A DNA stretch of 64,000 nt from the NCBI GenBank assembly GCA_052148155.1, contig JBKQIY010000248.1:3125-67124 (forward strand), written 5' to 3'. Of this stretch, positions 6,840-16,018 are shown one piece after another. Position numbers and translations under genes: made by a program. The DNA is from JBBQER01 sp052148155 (lineage in GTDB: Bacteria > Actinomycetota > Acidimicrobiia > IMCC26256 > PALSA-610). The notes under the pieces were generated by a model, which was not told the DNA's origin, made no database searches, and saw only the letters and a program-made list of their open reading frames with translations. Numbering within the stretch: position 1 is the first letter of the stretch; the number at the start of each line of letters is the position of its first letter.

Positions 6840-9146
6840 TCAGACTGCGGCTCGGGTCGGCACCAGGGTCCCGCCCGGTTGGGAACCGGCCGTCAGTGCC
6901 CGCGGCACGACTGCGTGGCGTGCGGTCAGACCCGACACCGCGAACTCGCCGAGGCGTTCGGGAGACACGGCCGGCGACCACAGCCATCCGACCGCGGTGT
7001 CACATCCGAGTTCACGCAGTCGCTCGGCTTGCTCGACGCGTTCGACGCCTTCACCGGTGATCTTCATCCCGAGCGCGTGCCCCATCGTGATCGCGGCCTG
7101 CACGATCGCGACATCGGCCTCGACTGTGTCGATCGTGTCGAGCAACGATTTGTCGAGCTTCAAGACGTCGATCGGTAGGCGCTTCAGATACGACAACGAC
7201 GAGTAGCCCGTTCCGAAATCGTCGATCGCGACTCGCACCCCGAGCGTGCGGATCTTGCGGAGTTTCATCGACGTCACTTCCAGATCGGTCAGCGCACCCC
7301 GTTCAGTGATCTCGATTTGCAGGCAGCGAGGATCGACGCCCGTTTCTTCGAGCACGCTCGTGATCTCCCCGACGAGGTCGCCTTGGCGCATGAAGCGTGG
7401 CGAGAGGTTGACGCTCACGACGATCGGGTCGTCCTCGCGAACGAGCGTCGACCAATGCCGCGCCCAGCCGCACGCTTCGCGCAAGACGAGACGATCGATT
7501 GCGACGATGAGGCCCGACTCTTCGGCGAACGGAACGAACCGGTCGGGCGCGATGAGACCCCGAGTGGGGTGCAGCCAACGGATCAGGGCCTCGGTTGCGA
7601 TCACGCGTCCGGTCGCGAGGTCCAACTCCGGCTGGAACTGCACGACCAGTTCTCCGTGGTCTATCGCGCGCCAAAGGTCGCCCTCGAGCTCGAGACGCTC
7701 CATCATGCGCGGCGCGGACTGCGGATCGAACAGTTCCCAACGGGCGCGGCCTTCGTCCTTGGCGATATACATCGCGAGGTCGGATTGGCGGAGCAGGTCA
7801 CTGGCCCGTTCCTCACCGCCGAGTGAGATCGCGATCCCGATGCTCACCGAGGCGAACAGCTCGTGTTCACCGACCAGTACCGGCTCGCGCATGACGTCGA
7901 TGACCCGTTCCGCCATTTGGATCGCCGCGTCCGGATCCCGAAGGTTACGCAGCAGCAAGCTGAATTCGTCGCCACCGAAGCGGGCCACCACGTCGGTCGG
8001 TCGCATGCACGACTGGAGGCGCTCGGCGACGGCCATGAGCAGACGGTCGCCGGCGTCGTGGCCGAGCGTGTCGTTCACGAGTTTGAAGCGGTCAACATCG
8101 AGGAACAACACTGCGACGTGCCGGTGATCGGTTGCGGCGTCGAACAGTGCCTGCTCGAGTCGCTCGAGGAACTGCCACCGATTCGGCAGACGCGTCAGCG
8201 CGTCGTGATAGGCCTGGAAGGTCAGCTGCTCCTGCGCCGCGCGACGTTCGCTCACATCGCGCATGTTGCACACGAGTCCGCACACTGCGGGGTCGGCGAG
8301 CCGGTTGGTGACGCCGACCTCGAACCAACGTAACGATCCGTCGACGTGGCGCAAGGGCAGCTCGATCCACGCCACGTCTCCGGGCCGCCCCATCAACTCG
8401 GCGAAGAAGTCGTGGGCGCGATCGATCTCTTCTTCGGGCAGGACTTCGCGTCCGATCCGCTCAAGATGTTTGTAGCCGAGCAGGCGGATCAGCGCCGGAC
8501 TCGTGTACGAAACCTGGCCGTCGGCTTCGAGCACCATGATCGCGTCGGAGGCGTGCTGCACGAGGGCGCGGAGCCGTTCCTCGCTGCGCCGGAGGTCGGT
8601 CTCGACCATCTCCTTTTGGCGCTGCGTGTATGTCAGCATCCAGATCACGAAGCACACGCCGGCGCATTCGAGCACCGCCAGTCCGTGGCCCTGCGGCTCC
8701 GGAATCAAGCTCTTCGCAAGGCCGAGCGTCACTGCGCACTCGCCCAGGGCGATCCCGACAACGCTGAAGACGATGCCGGCACGACCGGCTCGCGATCCCT
8801 CGGCGTCGAGGTGGTTGGCCACGTTGAACACGAAGCCGATCGCGAGCAACGCACCCCATCCGATCGTGTAGATCACCAGAGTGATCGAGGCGATCTCGAC
8901 CGCGATCCGAAGCGTCGTGTGATACGGCAGGGCGATCTCGACCGCCGTCGACGCGACCCATACGACTCCGACCACACCGACGAGTACCCATACTGGCTCG
9001 TGCGCGATGGCCCCGAGCTGGCGCGCCACAATGAACAGCAGGCAGACCGGAATGGGCACGAGCCGAGCCGGATGCGCCCACGCGCGCAAGCGTGGACGGA
9101 CCAGCCGTACCTGATGTTCGCCTCCGTGCATTGTGTTTGCCGCCAC
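6840..9146 (-). CDS. Membrane-anchored PAS-GGDEF-EAL cyclic-di-GMP enzyme
   Basis: 768 residues. Five or six membrane helices (about 28-175) precede a PAS domain (about 185-305), a GGDEF domain (about 310-475) and an EAL domain (about 485-735). The diguanylate cyclase site is intact (GGDEF 391-395) and an RxxD inhibitory site (RPTD 382-385) lies five residues before it, so product feedback is likely. The EAL domain keeps EAL 519-521, the N-L-S segment near 580, EITE at 612-615, DDFGTG 642-647 and the lysine in KLDKS, but the usual QGY near 719 is VGW. Both activities are therefore possible, with phosphodiesterase less certain. It acts at the membrane to set c-di-GMP levels. Transcribed divergently from the thiolase-fold gene across about 180 bp. 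Confidence 0.93.
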   Translation of the reverse strand: MAANTMHGGEHQVRLVRPRLRAWAHPARLVPIPVCLLFIVARQLGAIAHEPVWVLVGVVGVVWVASTAVEIALPYHTTLRIAVEIASITLVIYTIGWGALLAIGFVFNVANHLDAEGSRAGRAGIVFSVVGIALGECAVTLGLAKSLIPEPQGHGLAVLECAGVCFVIWMLTYTQRQKEMVETDLRRSEERLRALVQHASDAIMVLEADGQVSYTSPALIRLLGYKHLERIGREVLPEEEIDRAHDFFAELMGRPGDVAWIELPLRHVDGSLRWFEVGVTNRLADPAVCGLVCNMRDVSERRAAQEQLTFQAYHDALTRLPNRWQFLERLEQALFDAATDHRHVAVLFLDVDRFKLVNDTLGHDAGDRLLMAVAERLQSCMRPTDVVARFGGDEFSLLLRNLRDPDAAIQMAERVIDVMREPVLVGEHELFASVSIGIAISLGGEERASDLLRQSDLAMYIAKDEGRARWELFDPQSAPRMMERLELEGDLWRAIDHGELVVQFQPELDLATGRVIATEALIRWLHPTRGLIAPDRFVPFAEESGLIVAIDRLVLREACGWARHWSTLVREDDPIVVSVNLSPRFMRQGDLVGEITSVLEETGVDPRCLQIEITERGALTDLEVTSMKLRKIRTLGVRVAIDDFGTGYSSLSYLKRLPIDVLKLDKSLLDTIDTVEADVAIVQAAITMGHALGMKITGEGVERVEQAERLRELGCDTAVGWLWSPAVSPERLGEFAVSGLTARHAVVPRALTAGSQPGGTLVPTRAAV

Positions 9147-9327
9147 GCTTCCCTGCTTCGCGGACTACGCAACCTCGGCAACGGTCCCCGCGCCGTGAGG
9201 ATGCAACTGCGTATATCGACACGATCCGGGACCCACTTGACGCCGCCCGCGCCCCGGCCGGCCGAGGGATGTCGGACGCTCGGCGCTAGGCTCGTCAGTT
9301 GCATCTTCCGCCGTTTCGGAGCACCCG

Positions 9328-10758
9328 ATGACAAGCAATTCCGAGGCCCGCACCGGCGCCCGGATCTGGGGTGTCGGCGCTGGCGCTCCTGCGTTGCGTG
9401 TGACGACCGCCGATATCGGCGCGGCGTGGGGCCGGTCCGGCAGGAGCCAAATTGCGGCCTGCGCGCCAGACGAGGACACCCTGACGCTCGCCTGGGATGC
9501 CGCGTCGGCGGCGCTCGACGCGGCCGGGGTCGAGGCCGACGCGGTCGACGCGATCTTGTGGGGCACGAGCCGGCCTCCGTTCGCCGAAGGCCCGAGCCTG
9601 GCTTTCCTGGCGGCTGCGCTCGGCCTGCCGGCCGACGTCGAAGGGGCGCTTGTGTGCGGCTCCACCCACTCGGGGATGGAAGCCCTGAACGCCGGCGCGG
9701 ACATGATCGCGGCGGGCTCGGCCGGTGTCGCGCTGGTCGTCGTTTCGGACGCGCTGCGCCCGGGCCTCGGCACCGGTTTCGAAGCCCGTTGCGGTGCGGG
9801 CGCGGCAGCCGTGGTGCTCGGCGCCCACGGAGGTGCAGCCACGCTGGGACGGCGGGTCACGAACACTCGACCGTTCGTGGATCGATACCGAGGCGACGGC
9901 GAATCCGACAACCGCGACCTGTACGACGCGCGCCTGTTCCGCGAAGAGATCTTCCTTCCGAGCGTCGAGGGCGTCGGACGCGACCTTGCGCAGTCGCCGG
10001 TGAGGGCGTGGTCGCTCCCCGACCCCGACGGTCGCCTCGGCGCCGTCGTCGCCAAGACGCTTGGTGCAGCGACGCTCGCGTCGGGTGCGGTGTACGCAGC
10101 GGTTGGAGATACGGGCGCAGCCGCGGCGCTGCTCGGCGCGCTCGGCGCGCTCGACACACCCGGGATGGTTGCCCTGGTCGGCACCGGCGGAGGTCGCACT
10201 ACCGGCATTCTCGTGGACGTACACGCGCCGGTACCGGGCGCGAGTCGTGCCGGCGCGGTCCTCGCCGCCGGCCGGCGCGCCTCGTACGCAGAGCTGTTAC
10301 GCGCACGCGGCCAACTCGTTCCCGGCGGCGAGACCATCCCAATGGGCGTGCCACCGGAAAGCGCGCTGTTCGTACGCGGCGCCGATGAGATGCTCGGCCT
10401 GCTCGGCGGACGCTGCGTCGATTGCGGCACGATCAGCACGCCACCCACCGTCCACCCGACGTGCATCAATTGTGGCGGCCCGAAACTTGAGCCGGTCTCC
10501 CTCGCACGCGCTGGCGCGGTGCACACCTACGTGATCAACCACACGATGCCGGCGCCGTTCGTCGCGCCGCTACCGATCGCGGTGCTCGACATGGACGACG
10601 GCGCGCGGCTCATGCTCCAGGTGATCGGCGACGGCAAAGACGTCGAGATCGGCGGACGGGTCGAGCTCGTGCTGCGGAAGTATGCACATGAACGCGGCGT
10701 TCCGGTCTACGGGTTCAAAGCCCGACCGGTCGTCGGGCGACAGGAGGTGACGTCGTAA
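9328..10758 (+). CDS. HMG-CoA-synthase-like thiolase-fold protein fused to DUF35 OB-fold domain
   Basis: 476 residues. Residues 1-330 form a thiolase/HMG-CoA-synthase-like fold with a candidate nucleophile Cys110 (VCGSTHSG). Residues 345-470 form a DUF35-type domain: zinc ribbon with Cys363, 366, 379 and 382, then an OB-fold. DUF35 proteins partner SCP-x/Ltp-type thiolases and act as acyl-CoA-binding subunits of, for example, the Ltp2 retro-aldolase of sterol side chains. The next gene is such a thiolase, starting one base inside this stop (TAATG), so the products probably form a complex. ATG 9328 has GGAG about 8 nt upstream. Whether Cys110 is catalytic cannot be told. Confidence 0.87.
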   Translation: MTSNSEARTGARIWGVGAGAPALRVTTADIGAAWGRSGRSQIAACAPDEDTLTLAWDAASAALDAAGVEADAVDAILWGTSRPPFAEGPSLAFLAAALGLPADVEGALVCGSTHSGMEALNAGADMIAAGSAGVALVVVSDALRPGLGTGFEARCGAGAAAVVLGAHGGAATLGRRVTNTRPFVDRYRGDGESDNRDLYDARLFREEIFLPSVEGVGRDLAQSPVRAWSLPDPDGRLGAVVAKTLGAATLASGAVYAAVGDTGAAAALLGALGALDTPGMVALVGTGGGRTTGILVDVHAPVPGASRAGAVLAAGRRASYAELLRARGQLVPGGETIPMGVPPESALFVRGADEMLGLLGGRCVDCGTISTPPTVHPTCINCGGPKLEPVSLARAGAVHTYVINHTMPAPFVAPLPIAVLDMDDGARLMLQVIGDGKDVEIGGRVELVLRKYAHERGVPVYGFKARPVVGRQEVTS

Positions 10759-11933
10759 TGGTGTGGAACCGGGTGGCGGTGGTCGGCGCCGGGCTGATCA
10801 AGATGGGCGAGCTCTTCGAACAGAGCTACGAACAGATGGCCGCCGCCGCGTTCGAGGCGGCCGTCGCGAGTGTTGACAAAGGATTTGAGCCGCACCAGGT
10901 CGACGCCGCCTTCGTGGCGACTCAACGTGGAACGCTCTGGGGTCAAGAAGGAATCGGCGGCAACACGGTCCCGACCGCGATCGGGCTGGTCGGTATCCCC
11001 TGCACGCGTATCGAGAACGCGTGCCCGTCCGGATCCGACGCATTTCGCGTCGGCGCGATGGCCGTCGCCAGCGGAGTCCACGACGTCGTACTCGTGATCG
11101 GTGTCGAAAAGATGCGCGACAAATCGACCGAGGAGGGCTTGCTGTCACGCGCCGCGTCTGGTCATCCGATCTTCACGCGGGGCGAGACAGCGCCCGTGCT
11201 GTTCGCGCCGTTCGCGACTCGCCACATGCACGAGTTCGGTACGACACGCGAGATGCTCGCATCGGTGGCAGTCAAGAACCACTACAACGGAGCGCGCGAC
11301 CCCTACGCGCACTTCCAAAACGAAATCACCGTCGACGACGTGCTCAACTCGGCGCCGGTCTGTCACCCTCTCCACCTCCTCGACTGCTGCCCCCAGACCG
11401 ACGGCGCGGCCGCGGTGCTGCTCGTACCCGCCGAGCGCGCCGCCGAGTTCACCGACCGGCCGGTGTTCGTGGCCGGCTTCGGCGCCGCGACCGACCACCC
11501 GTATCTGCACGAGAAGGACTCGTTCGTGGAGATCAAAGCCACCCGCCTCGCGGCCCAACGGGCCTACGCCATGGCCGGAGTGGGTCCCGGACAGATCGAC
11601 TGTGCCGAAGTGCATGACTGCTTCACGATCACCGAGATCCTCGATGTCGAAGACCTCGGCTTCTTCGACAAAGGTGACGGCGGGCGAGCGAGCCTGGAAG
11701 GCGAAACCGCGCTCACCGGTCGTATCCCGGTGAACACCTCGGGCGGACTGCTCGCTAAAGGACATCCGATCGGAGCGACCGGTGTCGCGCAGATCACGGA
11801 GTGCTGGTGGCAATTACGCGGGGAGGCCAACGACCGCCAGATCGAAACCCACAACGGTTTCGCGCTCCAGCACAACGCCGGCGGGCGCGGATCAGGAGTG
11901 TCGGTCGTGAACATCCTCACGAACCGCAAGTAA
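10758..11933 (+). CDS. SCP-x/lipid-transfer-protein-type thiolase
   Basis: 391 residues. Thiolase fold with the acylated cysteine at 89 (ENACPSG), H287 and C289 in EVHDCF, and GHPIGATG at 336-343. The C-terminus has NAGGRGSG instead of the CxG motif of degradative thiolases, which places it in the SCP2/Ltp thiolase-like group (thiolytic or retro-aldol C-C cleavage of branched or steroid acyl-CoAs). It overlaps the DUF35 fusion gene by 1 bp and is followed after 6 bp by a crotonase, forming a beta-oxidation-like operon. Exact reaction is inferred from partners. Confidence 0.9.
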   Translation: MVWNRVAVVGAGLIKMGELFEQSYEQMAAAAFEAAVASVDKGFEPHQVDAAFVATQRGTLWGQEGIGGNTVPTAIGLVGIPCTRIENACPSGSDAFRVGAMAVASGVHDVVLVIGVEKMRDKSTEEGLLSRAASGHPIFTRGETAPVLFAPFATRHMHEFGTTREMLASVAVKNHYNGARDPYAHFQNEITVDDVLNSAPVCHPLHLLDCCPQTDGAAAVLLVPAERAAEFTDRPVFVAGFGAATDHPYLHEKDSFVEIKATRLAAQRAYAMAGVGPGQIDCAEVHDCFTITEILDVEDLGFFDKGDGGRASLEGETALTGRIPVNTSGGLLAKGHPIGATGVAQITECWWQLRGEANDRQIETHNGFALQHNAGGRGSGVSVVNILTNRK

Positions 11934-11939
11934 CGCCTG

Positions 11940-12749
11940 ATGACCGAGACGCACCTGCGGGTCGAGCGGGATCCGGACGGCGTCGGCCGCATCGTGCTCG
12001 ATCGGCCCGACGCCAAGAATGCTCTGACCATTGCGATGCGCGACGGCATCATCGACGCGCTGCGCGCGTTCCGGGCCGATTCCGCGGTCCGCGCGGTGTT
12101 GGTCACCGGCGAAGGTGACAGCTTCTGCGCGGGTATGGACCTCAGCGCTTCGACGGTCACCCACGCCGGCCAGCCTGACTTCGTACCCCGGGCGACGTCG
12201 GAAGCATTGCGCGCCGGCGTGCAAACGTTCATCCGCGAGTTGTGGGAGCTCGACAAGCCGACGGTCGCCGCGGTCAACGGTGCCGCGGTCGGCCCGGGCG
12301 CGCACCTTGCGCTCGCCTGCGACTTCGTGCTCGTACACCCGCGGACGCGCTTCATCTGGACGTTTGCCAAGTGGGGCCTCGTCGCCGACGCCGGCGGCGC
12401 CTACCTGTTGCCGCGGCTGGTCGGCCTGCCACGGGCGAAGGCAATGGTGATGCTCGGCGAAAGCGCGACCGGAAGCGACGCCGTCAACTTGGGGCTCGCG
12501 TATCGGTGCGTTGAGTCCGCAGAGGAGTTGATGCCCGAAGCGCTCGAGCTCGCACGCACACTCGCCGCCGGCCCGACCCGCTCGCTCGGACTGTCCAAGC
12601 GTCTTTTGAACATGTCGTTCGAGACCGACCTCGCGCACTCGCTCGAGTTGGAGGGCCACTTTCAGACGTTGGCCACCGCGTCGCCCGACCTCGTGGAGGG
12701 TATGGCGGCGTTTCGCGAGAAGCGCGACGCGCATTTCGACGGAATGTGA
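11940..12749 (+). CDS. Enoyl-CoA hydratase/isomerase (crotonase) family, PaaG-like
   Basis: 269 residues. Oxyanion-hole segments FCAGMDL (about 62-68) and GAAVGPG (about 115-121) are intact. The active-site region reads WGLVADAGGAYLLPRL, which resembles PaaG/isomerase-type crotonases: an Asp is kept before AGG, while the hydratase P-E pair is replaced by F-A-K. Double-bond isomerisation or a specialised hydration is therefore more likely than classical hydratase activity. Third gene of the thiolase-fold/thiolase operon, with the Nudix gene 13 bp downstream. Confidence 0.9.
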   Translation: MTETHLRVERDPDGVGRIVLDRPDAKNALTIAMRDGIIDALRAFRADSAVRAVLVTGEGDSFCAGMDLSASTVTHAGQPDFVPRATSEALRAGVQTFIRELWELDKPTVAAVNGAAVGPGAHLALACDFVLVHPRTRFIWTFAKWGLVADAGGAYLLPRLVGLPRAKAMVMLGESATGSDAVNLGLAYRCVESAEELMPEALELARTLAAGPTRSLGLSKRLLNMSFETDLAHSLELEGHFQTLATASPDLVEGMAAFREKRDAHFDGM

Positions 12750-12762
12750 GCAGGCACCCGGC

Positions 12763-13197
12763 ATGGAGCGTCTGCAGCGCGTCGCGGCATACAACGTCTG
12801 TCTCGACGATGCGTCGCGGCTGTTGATGTGCCGGTTGAGCGACATCACCGAACGTCCAGGTTGGTGGACACTGCCCGGCGGCGGAATCTGTTTCGGCGAG
12901 CACCCCGAAGCTGGGGCGCTCCGGGAGCTCGAGGAAGAGACGGGTTTCGCCGGGCGTATCGTGCAGCTTCTTGCGGTCGACTCGTTGCGACGGCCGGCGC
13001 CCGGACCGGACGGCATCGAAGCTGACTATCACAGCGTTCGCATCGTGTATCGCACCGAGATCACCGGCGGCCAGCTCCGCCACGAGACACACGAGAGTAC
13101 AGACCGTGCTCAGTGGTGCTCGCGCGAAGATCTGAGCTCACTTCCACTGGTCGAGCTCGGCCGGCTCGGTACCACGTTGGCGTTCGGCGCCGCCTGA
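12763..13197 (+). CDS. Nudix hydrolase
   Basis: 144 residues. The Nudix box G-x5-E-x7-REUxEExGU is complete (GGICFGEHPEAGALRELEEE and onward, about 44-66), so Mg-dependent pyrophosphohydrolase activity is expected. Substrate cannot be read from sequence; given the lipid-CoA context a CoA or nucleotide-sugar pyrophosphatase role is possible, but that is only inference. Starts 13 bp after the crotonase and probably ends the operon together with the next small gene. Confidence 0.9.
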   Translation: MERLQRVAAYNVCLDDASRLLMCRLSDITERPGWWTLPGGGICFGEHPEAGALRELEEETGFAGRIVQLLAVDSLRRPAPGPDGIEADYHSVRIVYRTEITGGQLRHETHESTDRAQWCSREDLSSLPLVELGRLGTTLAFGAA

Positions 13198-13217
13198 CCC
13201 AATCCAGGAGAAACTCG

Positions 13218-13580
13218 ATGCGTTTTTCGATTCGGTACAGCAAACCATGGCGCTGGCTGCTTCCGATCTTTTTGCTCCCCGCACGTCTGGCGTATATCAG
13301 CATCGACGACGACGTCGTGAAGATCCGGATGAGCTGGGCTTTCCGCGCCAAGTTCGCGAAGTCGACCGTGGCAGAGGTCTCGGACTTTCACCCGGTTGTG
13401 AGCATCGGCGTGCACGGCTTTCGGGGCCGATGGCTCGTCAACGGTGCGCACCGGCCAATCGCTCGCATCCGCCTCTCCGAGCCGATTCGCGGCCGAATCA
13501 TCGGGCTGCCGCTCGCGGTGCGCGAGATCCTCGTGAGTGTCGAAGATCGCGACACGCTTCGAAGCGCGCTCAGCTCATAG
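13218..13580 (+). CDS. Conserved hypothetical protein, possible bacterial PH-like domain
   Basis: 120 residues. ATG 13218 has GGAG 7 nt upstream. The N-terminus (RYSKPWRWLLPIFLLP) is amphipathic to hydrophobic. The remainder has alternating strands ending in a helix (VREILVSVEDRDTLRSAL), as in small actinobacterial PH-domain-like proteins. No catalytic residues are evident. It sits 20 bp after the Nudix gene. Function unknown. Confidence 0.65.
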   Translation: MRFSIRYSKPWRWLLPIFLLPARLAYISIDDDVVKIRMSWAFRAKFAKSTVAEVSDFHPVVSIGVHGFRGRWLVNGAHRPIARIRLSEPIRGRIIGLPLAVREILVSVEDRDTLRSALSS

Positions 13581-13680
13581 TGGCCGAATCCCGAGCGGAG
13601 GCACAAGAAGTTGCCGCGCCGGTTCCCCATCGCGAGACTGCAATCCGGACGCAAGACGTGTGAGCACCCAGGAGGACAGC

Positions 13681-14601
13681 GTGGGCCGGTTCGACGGCAA
13701 GGTGGCGATCGTGACGGGCGCAGGACGCGGCATCGGCCGGAGTCATGCGCTGTTGCTCGCCTCAGAAGGCGCGGCCGTTGTCGTGAACGACCTCGGTGGA
13801 AGCAGCGGAGGCGACGGTTCCGACGCGACGCCCGCACAGGAAGTGGTCGACGAGATCTCCGCGAAGGGTGGACGCGCGGTCGCCAACTACGACAGCGTCT
13901 CGTCGTGGGAGGGCGCGCAGCGGATGGTGCAACAAGCCGTCGACGAACTCGGCGGACTCGACGTGCTGGTGAACAACGCGGGCATTCTCCGCGACAAGAT
14001 GAGCTTCAACATGGACGAAGCGGAGTGGGACTCGGTCATCGACGTGCATTTGAAGGGCCACTTCGCTCCGTCGCGTTTCGCCGCGACGTATTGGCGCGCG
14101 ATGTCCAAGACCACCGGCGGTCCCGTCAACGCCAAGATCGTCAACACCGCGTCGGAATCCGGCCTTTACGGCAACGCGGGCCAGGTCAACTACGCCGCCG
14201 CGAAGGCCGGCATCGCGTCGATGACCATCGTCATGGCCCGCGAGCTCGAACGCATCGGCGTGCGCGTCAACGCAATCTGCCCGGTCGCGCGCACGCGGCT
14301 CACCGAGCAGGTCGCCGGTGGCCTCATGAACCCCACCGAGGGCGAGTTCGACCGTTTCGCCCCGGAGAACATCTCCGCCGTGGTCGGCTGGCTCGCATCC
14401 GATCTCTCCGACGGCGTCTCCGGTCAGGTCGTGAAAGTTATGGGCGGTCAGGTCCAACTCTTGCGGGGCTGGCGACCGGTGACCGACGCAACCGCCGACC
14501 AGCCTTGGACAATCGACCTGATCGACAGTATTTCCGGCGACATGTTCGCCACCGCGGCGCGCAACGTGCCGCCGTTCATGCCCAATGTCGGCGACGCGTA
14601 G
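13681..14601 (+). CDS. MFE-2-type 3-hydroxyacyl-CoA dehydrogenase (SDR family)
   Basis: 306 residues. SDR with TGAGRGIG, VNDLGG after beta-2, NYDSV, VNNAG and catalytic Y-A-A-A-K (GQVNYAAAKAG). The NDLGG...NYDSV...NNAGILRD layout is characteristic of the (3R)-hydroxyacyl-CoA dehydrogenase domain of peroxisomal multifunctional enzyme 2/17beta-HSD4, so it likely oxidises 3-hydroxyacyl-CoAs with NAD+. GTG 13681 is chosen because AGGAGG lies 5 nt upstream; an in-frame GTG 21 nt earlier (13660) lacks such a site. It precedes the P450 gene by 12 bp. A paralogue with the same motifs is at 47169-48059. Confidence 0.9.
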   Translation: MGRFDGKVAIVTGAGRGIGRSHALLLASEGAAVVVNDLGGSSGGDGSDATPAQEVVDEISAKGGRAVANYDSVSSWEGAQRMVQQAVDELGGLDVLVNNAGILRDKMSFNMDEAEWDSVIDVHLKGHFAPSRFAATYWRAMSKTTGGPVNAKIVNTASESGLYGNAGQVNYAAAKAGIASMTIVMARELERIGVRVNAICPVARTRLTEQVAGGLMNPTEGEFDRFAPENISAVVGWLASDLSDGVSGQVVKVMGGQVQLLRGWRPVTDATADQPWTIDLIDSISGDMFATAARNVPPFMPNVGDA

Positions 14602-14613
14602 CCCGAGGTCACC

Positions 14614-15900
14614 ATGACACAGACCGTTCCCATCCCGACCACCGATCTCGCGCTCGACGAGATCCGTCTCGGCGACCTCGAAGTGTGGGTAAGACCGGAC
14701 CGGGAGGGCATCTTCGCCAAACTGCGCGCAGAAGCGCCGATCACGTTCCAGGCCGAGCCCGTTCCCCCACCCGAGTTCACGTTCCCGCAAGGACCGGGCT
14801 TCTGGGCGCTCACCCGATACGCCGACGTGATGCAGGTCAGCCGCGATCCAGACACGTTCCATTCCGCGCCGAGCACCAACATCGGCGACATCCCGCCGGA
14901 GATCGCGGAGTGGCTCGGCTCGATGATCAACATGGACGCGCCCAAGCACACGAAGCTCCGCCTGATCGTGAACCGCGGGTTCACGCCGCGCCAAGTTGCG
15001 CGCATCGAGGACAACGTGCGCGAGCAGGCCCACGAGATCATCGACCATGTCATCACGCTCGGAGGTGAGTGCGATTTCGTCAGCGAGATTGCGGCGGCGC
15101 TTCCGCTCCAAGTCATCTGCGACATGCTCGGTATCCCGCGTTCCGACACCAAGCGCATCTTCGAACTGACGAACACGATTCTCGGTGTCGGCGACCCGGA
15201 ATACGTGCAAACGCTCGAAGAGCTCATGGGCGCGGGGATGGAGCTGTTCCAATACGGTCTAAACCTCGCCCAGGACCGGCTCGACCACCCCCGCGACGAC
15301 ATTGCGACCACGTTGATGCAAGCAGAAGTGGAAGACGAACACGGGCGGCACAAGCTCACCACCGGCGAGTTGGGTTCGTTCTTCTTGCTTCTCGTGGTCG
15401 CCGGGAACGAGACCACACGCACCGCGATCAGTCACGGGATGCTCGAGCTGACCCAACACCCCGATCAGCGAGCGCGCTGGACGGCGGATGTCGACGCGGT
15501 GTCACCGACCGCGGTCGAAGAGATCGTGCGCTGGGCGACGCCGGTGATCCACTTCCGTCGCACCGCCGTCGCCGATGCCGTGGTCGGCGGCCAGGAGATC
15601 AAGGCCGGCGACAAGCTCGCGATGTTCTACAACTCGGCCAACCGCGACGAGCGCGTGTTCGACGATCCGTTCCGCTTCAACGTGACCCGGACCCCCAACG
15701 AGCACGCCGGGTTCGGCGCCGGCGGCCCGCACTTCTGCCTCGGTGCCAACCTCGCACGGCGCGAGATCCGCGTGGTGTTCGAAGAGCTCTTCCGCCGCCT
15801 CCCCGACCTCGAGATCAGCGGTGAGCCCGACATGCTCCAGAGCAACTTCATCCACGGGATCAAACGGATGCCCTGCCGCTGGCACACCGTACGCGACTAG
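14614..15900 (+). CDS. Cytochrome P450, CYP125/CYP142/CYP124-like
   Basis: 428 residues. Heme ligand Cys375 in FGAGGPHFCLGANLAR, oxygen-activation motif AGNETT (263-268) and ExxR (303-306) are all present, so the enzyme should be functional. The GPHFCLG loop and the INMDAPKHTKLR segment resemble actinobacterial CYP125/142/124 enzymes that hydroxylate terminal methyls of sterols or methyl-branched lipids; family assignment is by pattern only. Soluble, needing ferredoxin and a reductase not present here. Twelve bp after the MFE-2-type SDR, so probably co-transcribed. Confidence 0.92.
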   Translation: MTQTVPIPTTDLALDEIRLGDLEVWVRPDREGIFAKLRAEAPITFQAEPVPPPEFTFPQGPGFWALTRYADVMQVSRDPDTFHSAPSTNIGDIPPEIAEWLGSMINMDAPKHTKLRLIVNRGFTPRQVARIEDNVREQAHEIIDHVITLGGECDFVSEIAAALPLQVICDMLGIPRSDTKRIFELTNTILGVGDPEYVQTLEELMGAGMELFQYGLNLAQDRLDHPRDDIATTLMQAEVEDEHGRHKLTTGELGSFFLLLVVAGNETTRTAISHGMLELTQHPDQRARWTADVDAVSPTAVEEIVRWATPVIHFRRTAVADAVVGGQEIKAGDKLAMFYNSANRDERVFDDPFRFNVTRTPNEHAGFGAGGPHFCLGANLARREIRVVFEELFRRLPDLEISGEPDMLQSNFIHGIKRMPCRWHTVRD

Positions 15901-15968
15901 TCCGCGTCCGGCCGGCCGTTTCTCCGCTCCTGTCGCACCCGCCGCCGCGCCCGACCGCAGCCATCTAC

Positions 15969-15993
15969 TACCGTTCCTGACACACACGTCAGG
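15969..15993 (+). promoter_or_regulatory. TetR-type operator CTGAC-N6-GTCAG with adjoining -10 box
   Basis: CCTGACACACACGTCAGG (15976-15993) is a perfect inverted repeat with a 6-nt centre. A TANNNT box, TACCGT (15969-15974), ends just before it, so the operator covers the expected transcription start. It precedes the acyl-CoA dehydrogenase pair by 26 bp. One of five sites of the same design in this window. Confidence 0.65.
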
Positions 15994-16018
15994 TTCCTCG
16001 GAAGCAATCGGAGACAGG

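Noticed and set aside
9283..9298. GTCAG upstream of the thiolase-fold/DUF35 operon as another operator
   Set aside because: The left arm at correct spacing is GCGCT; only half a site is present.
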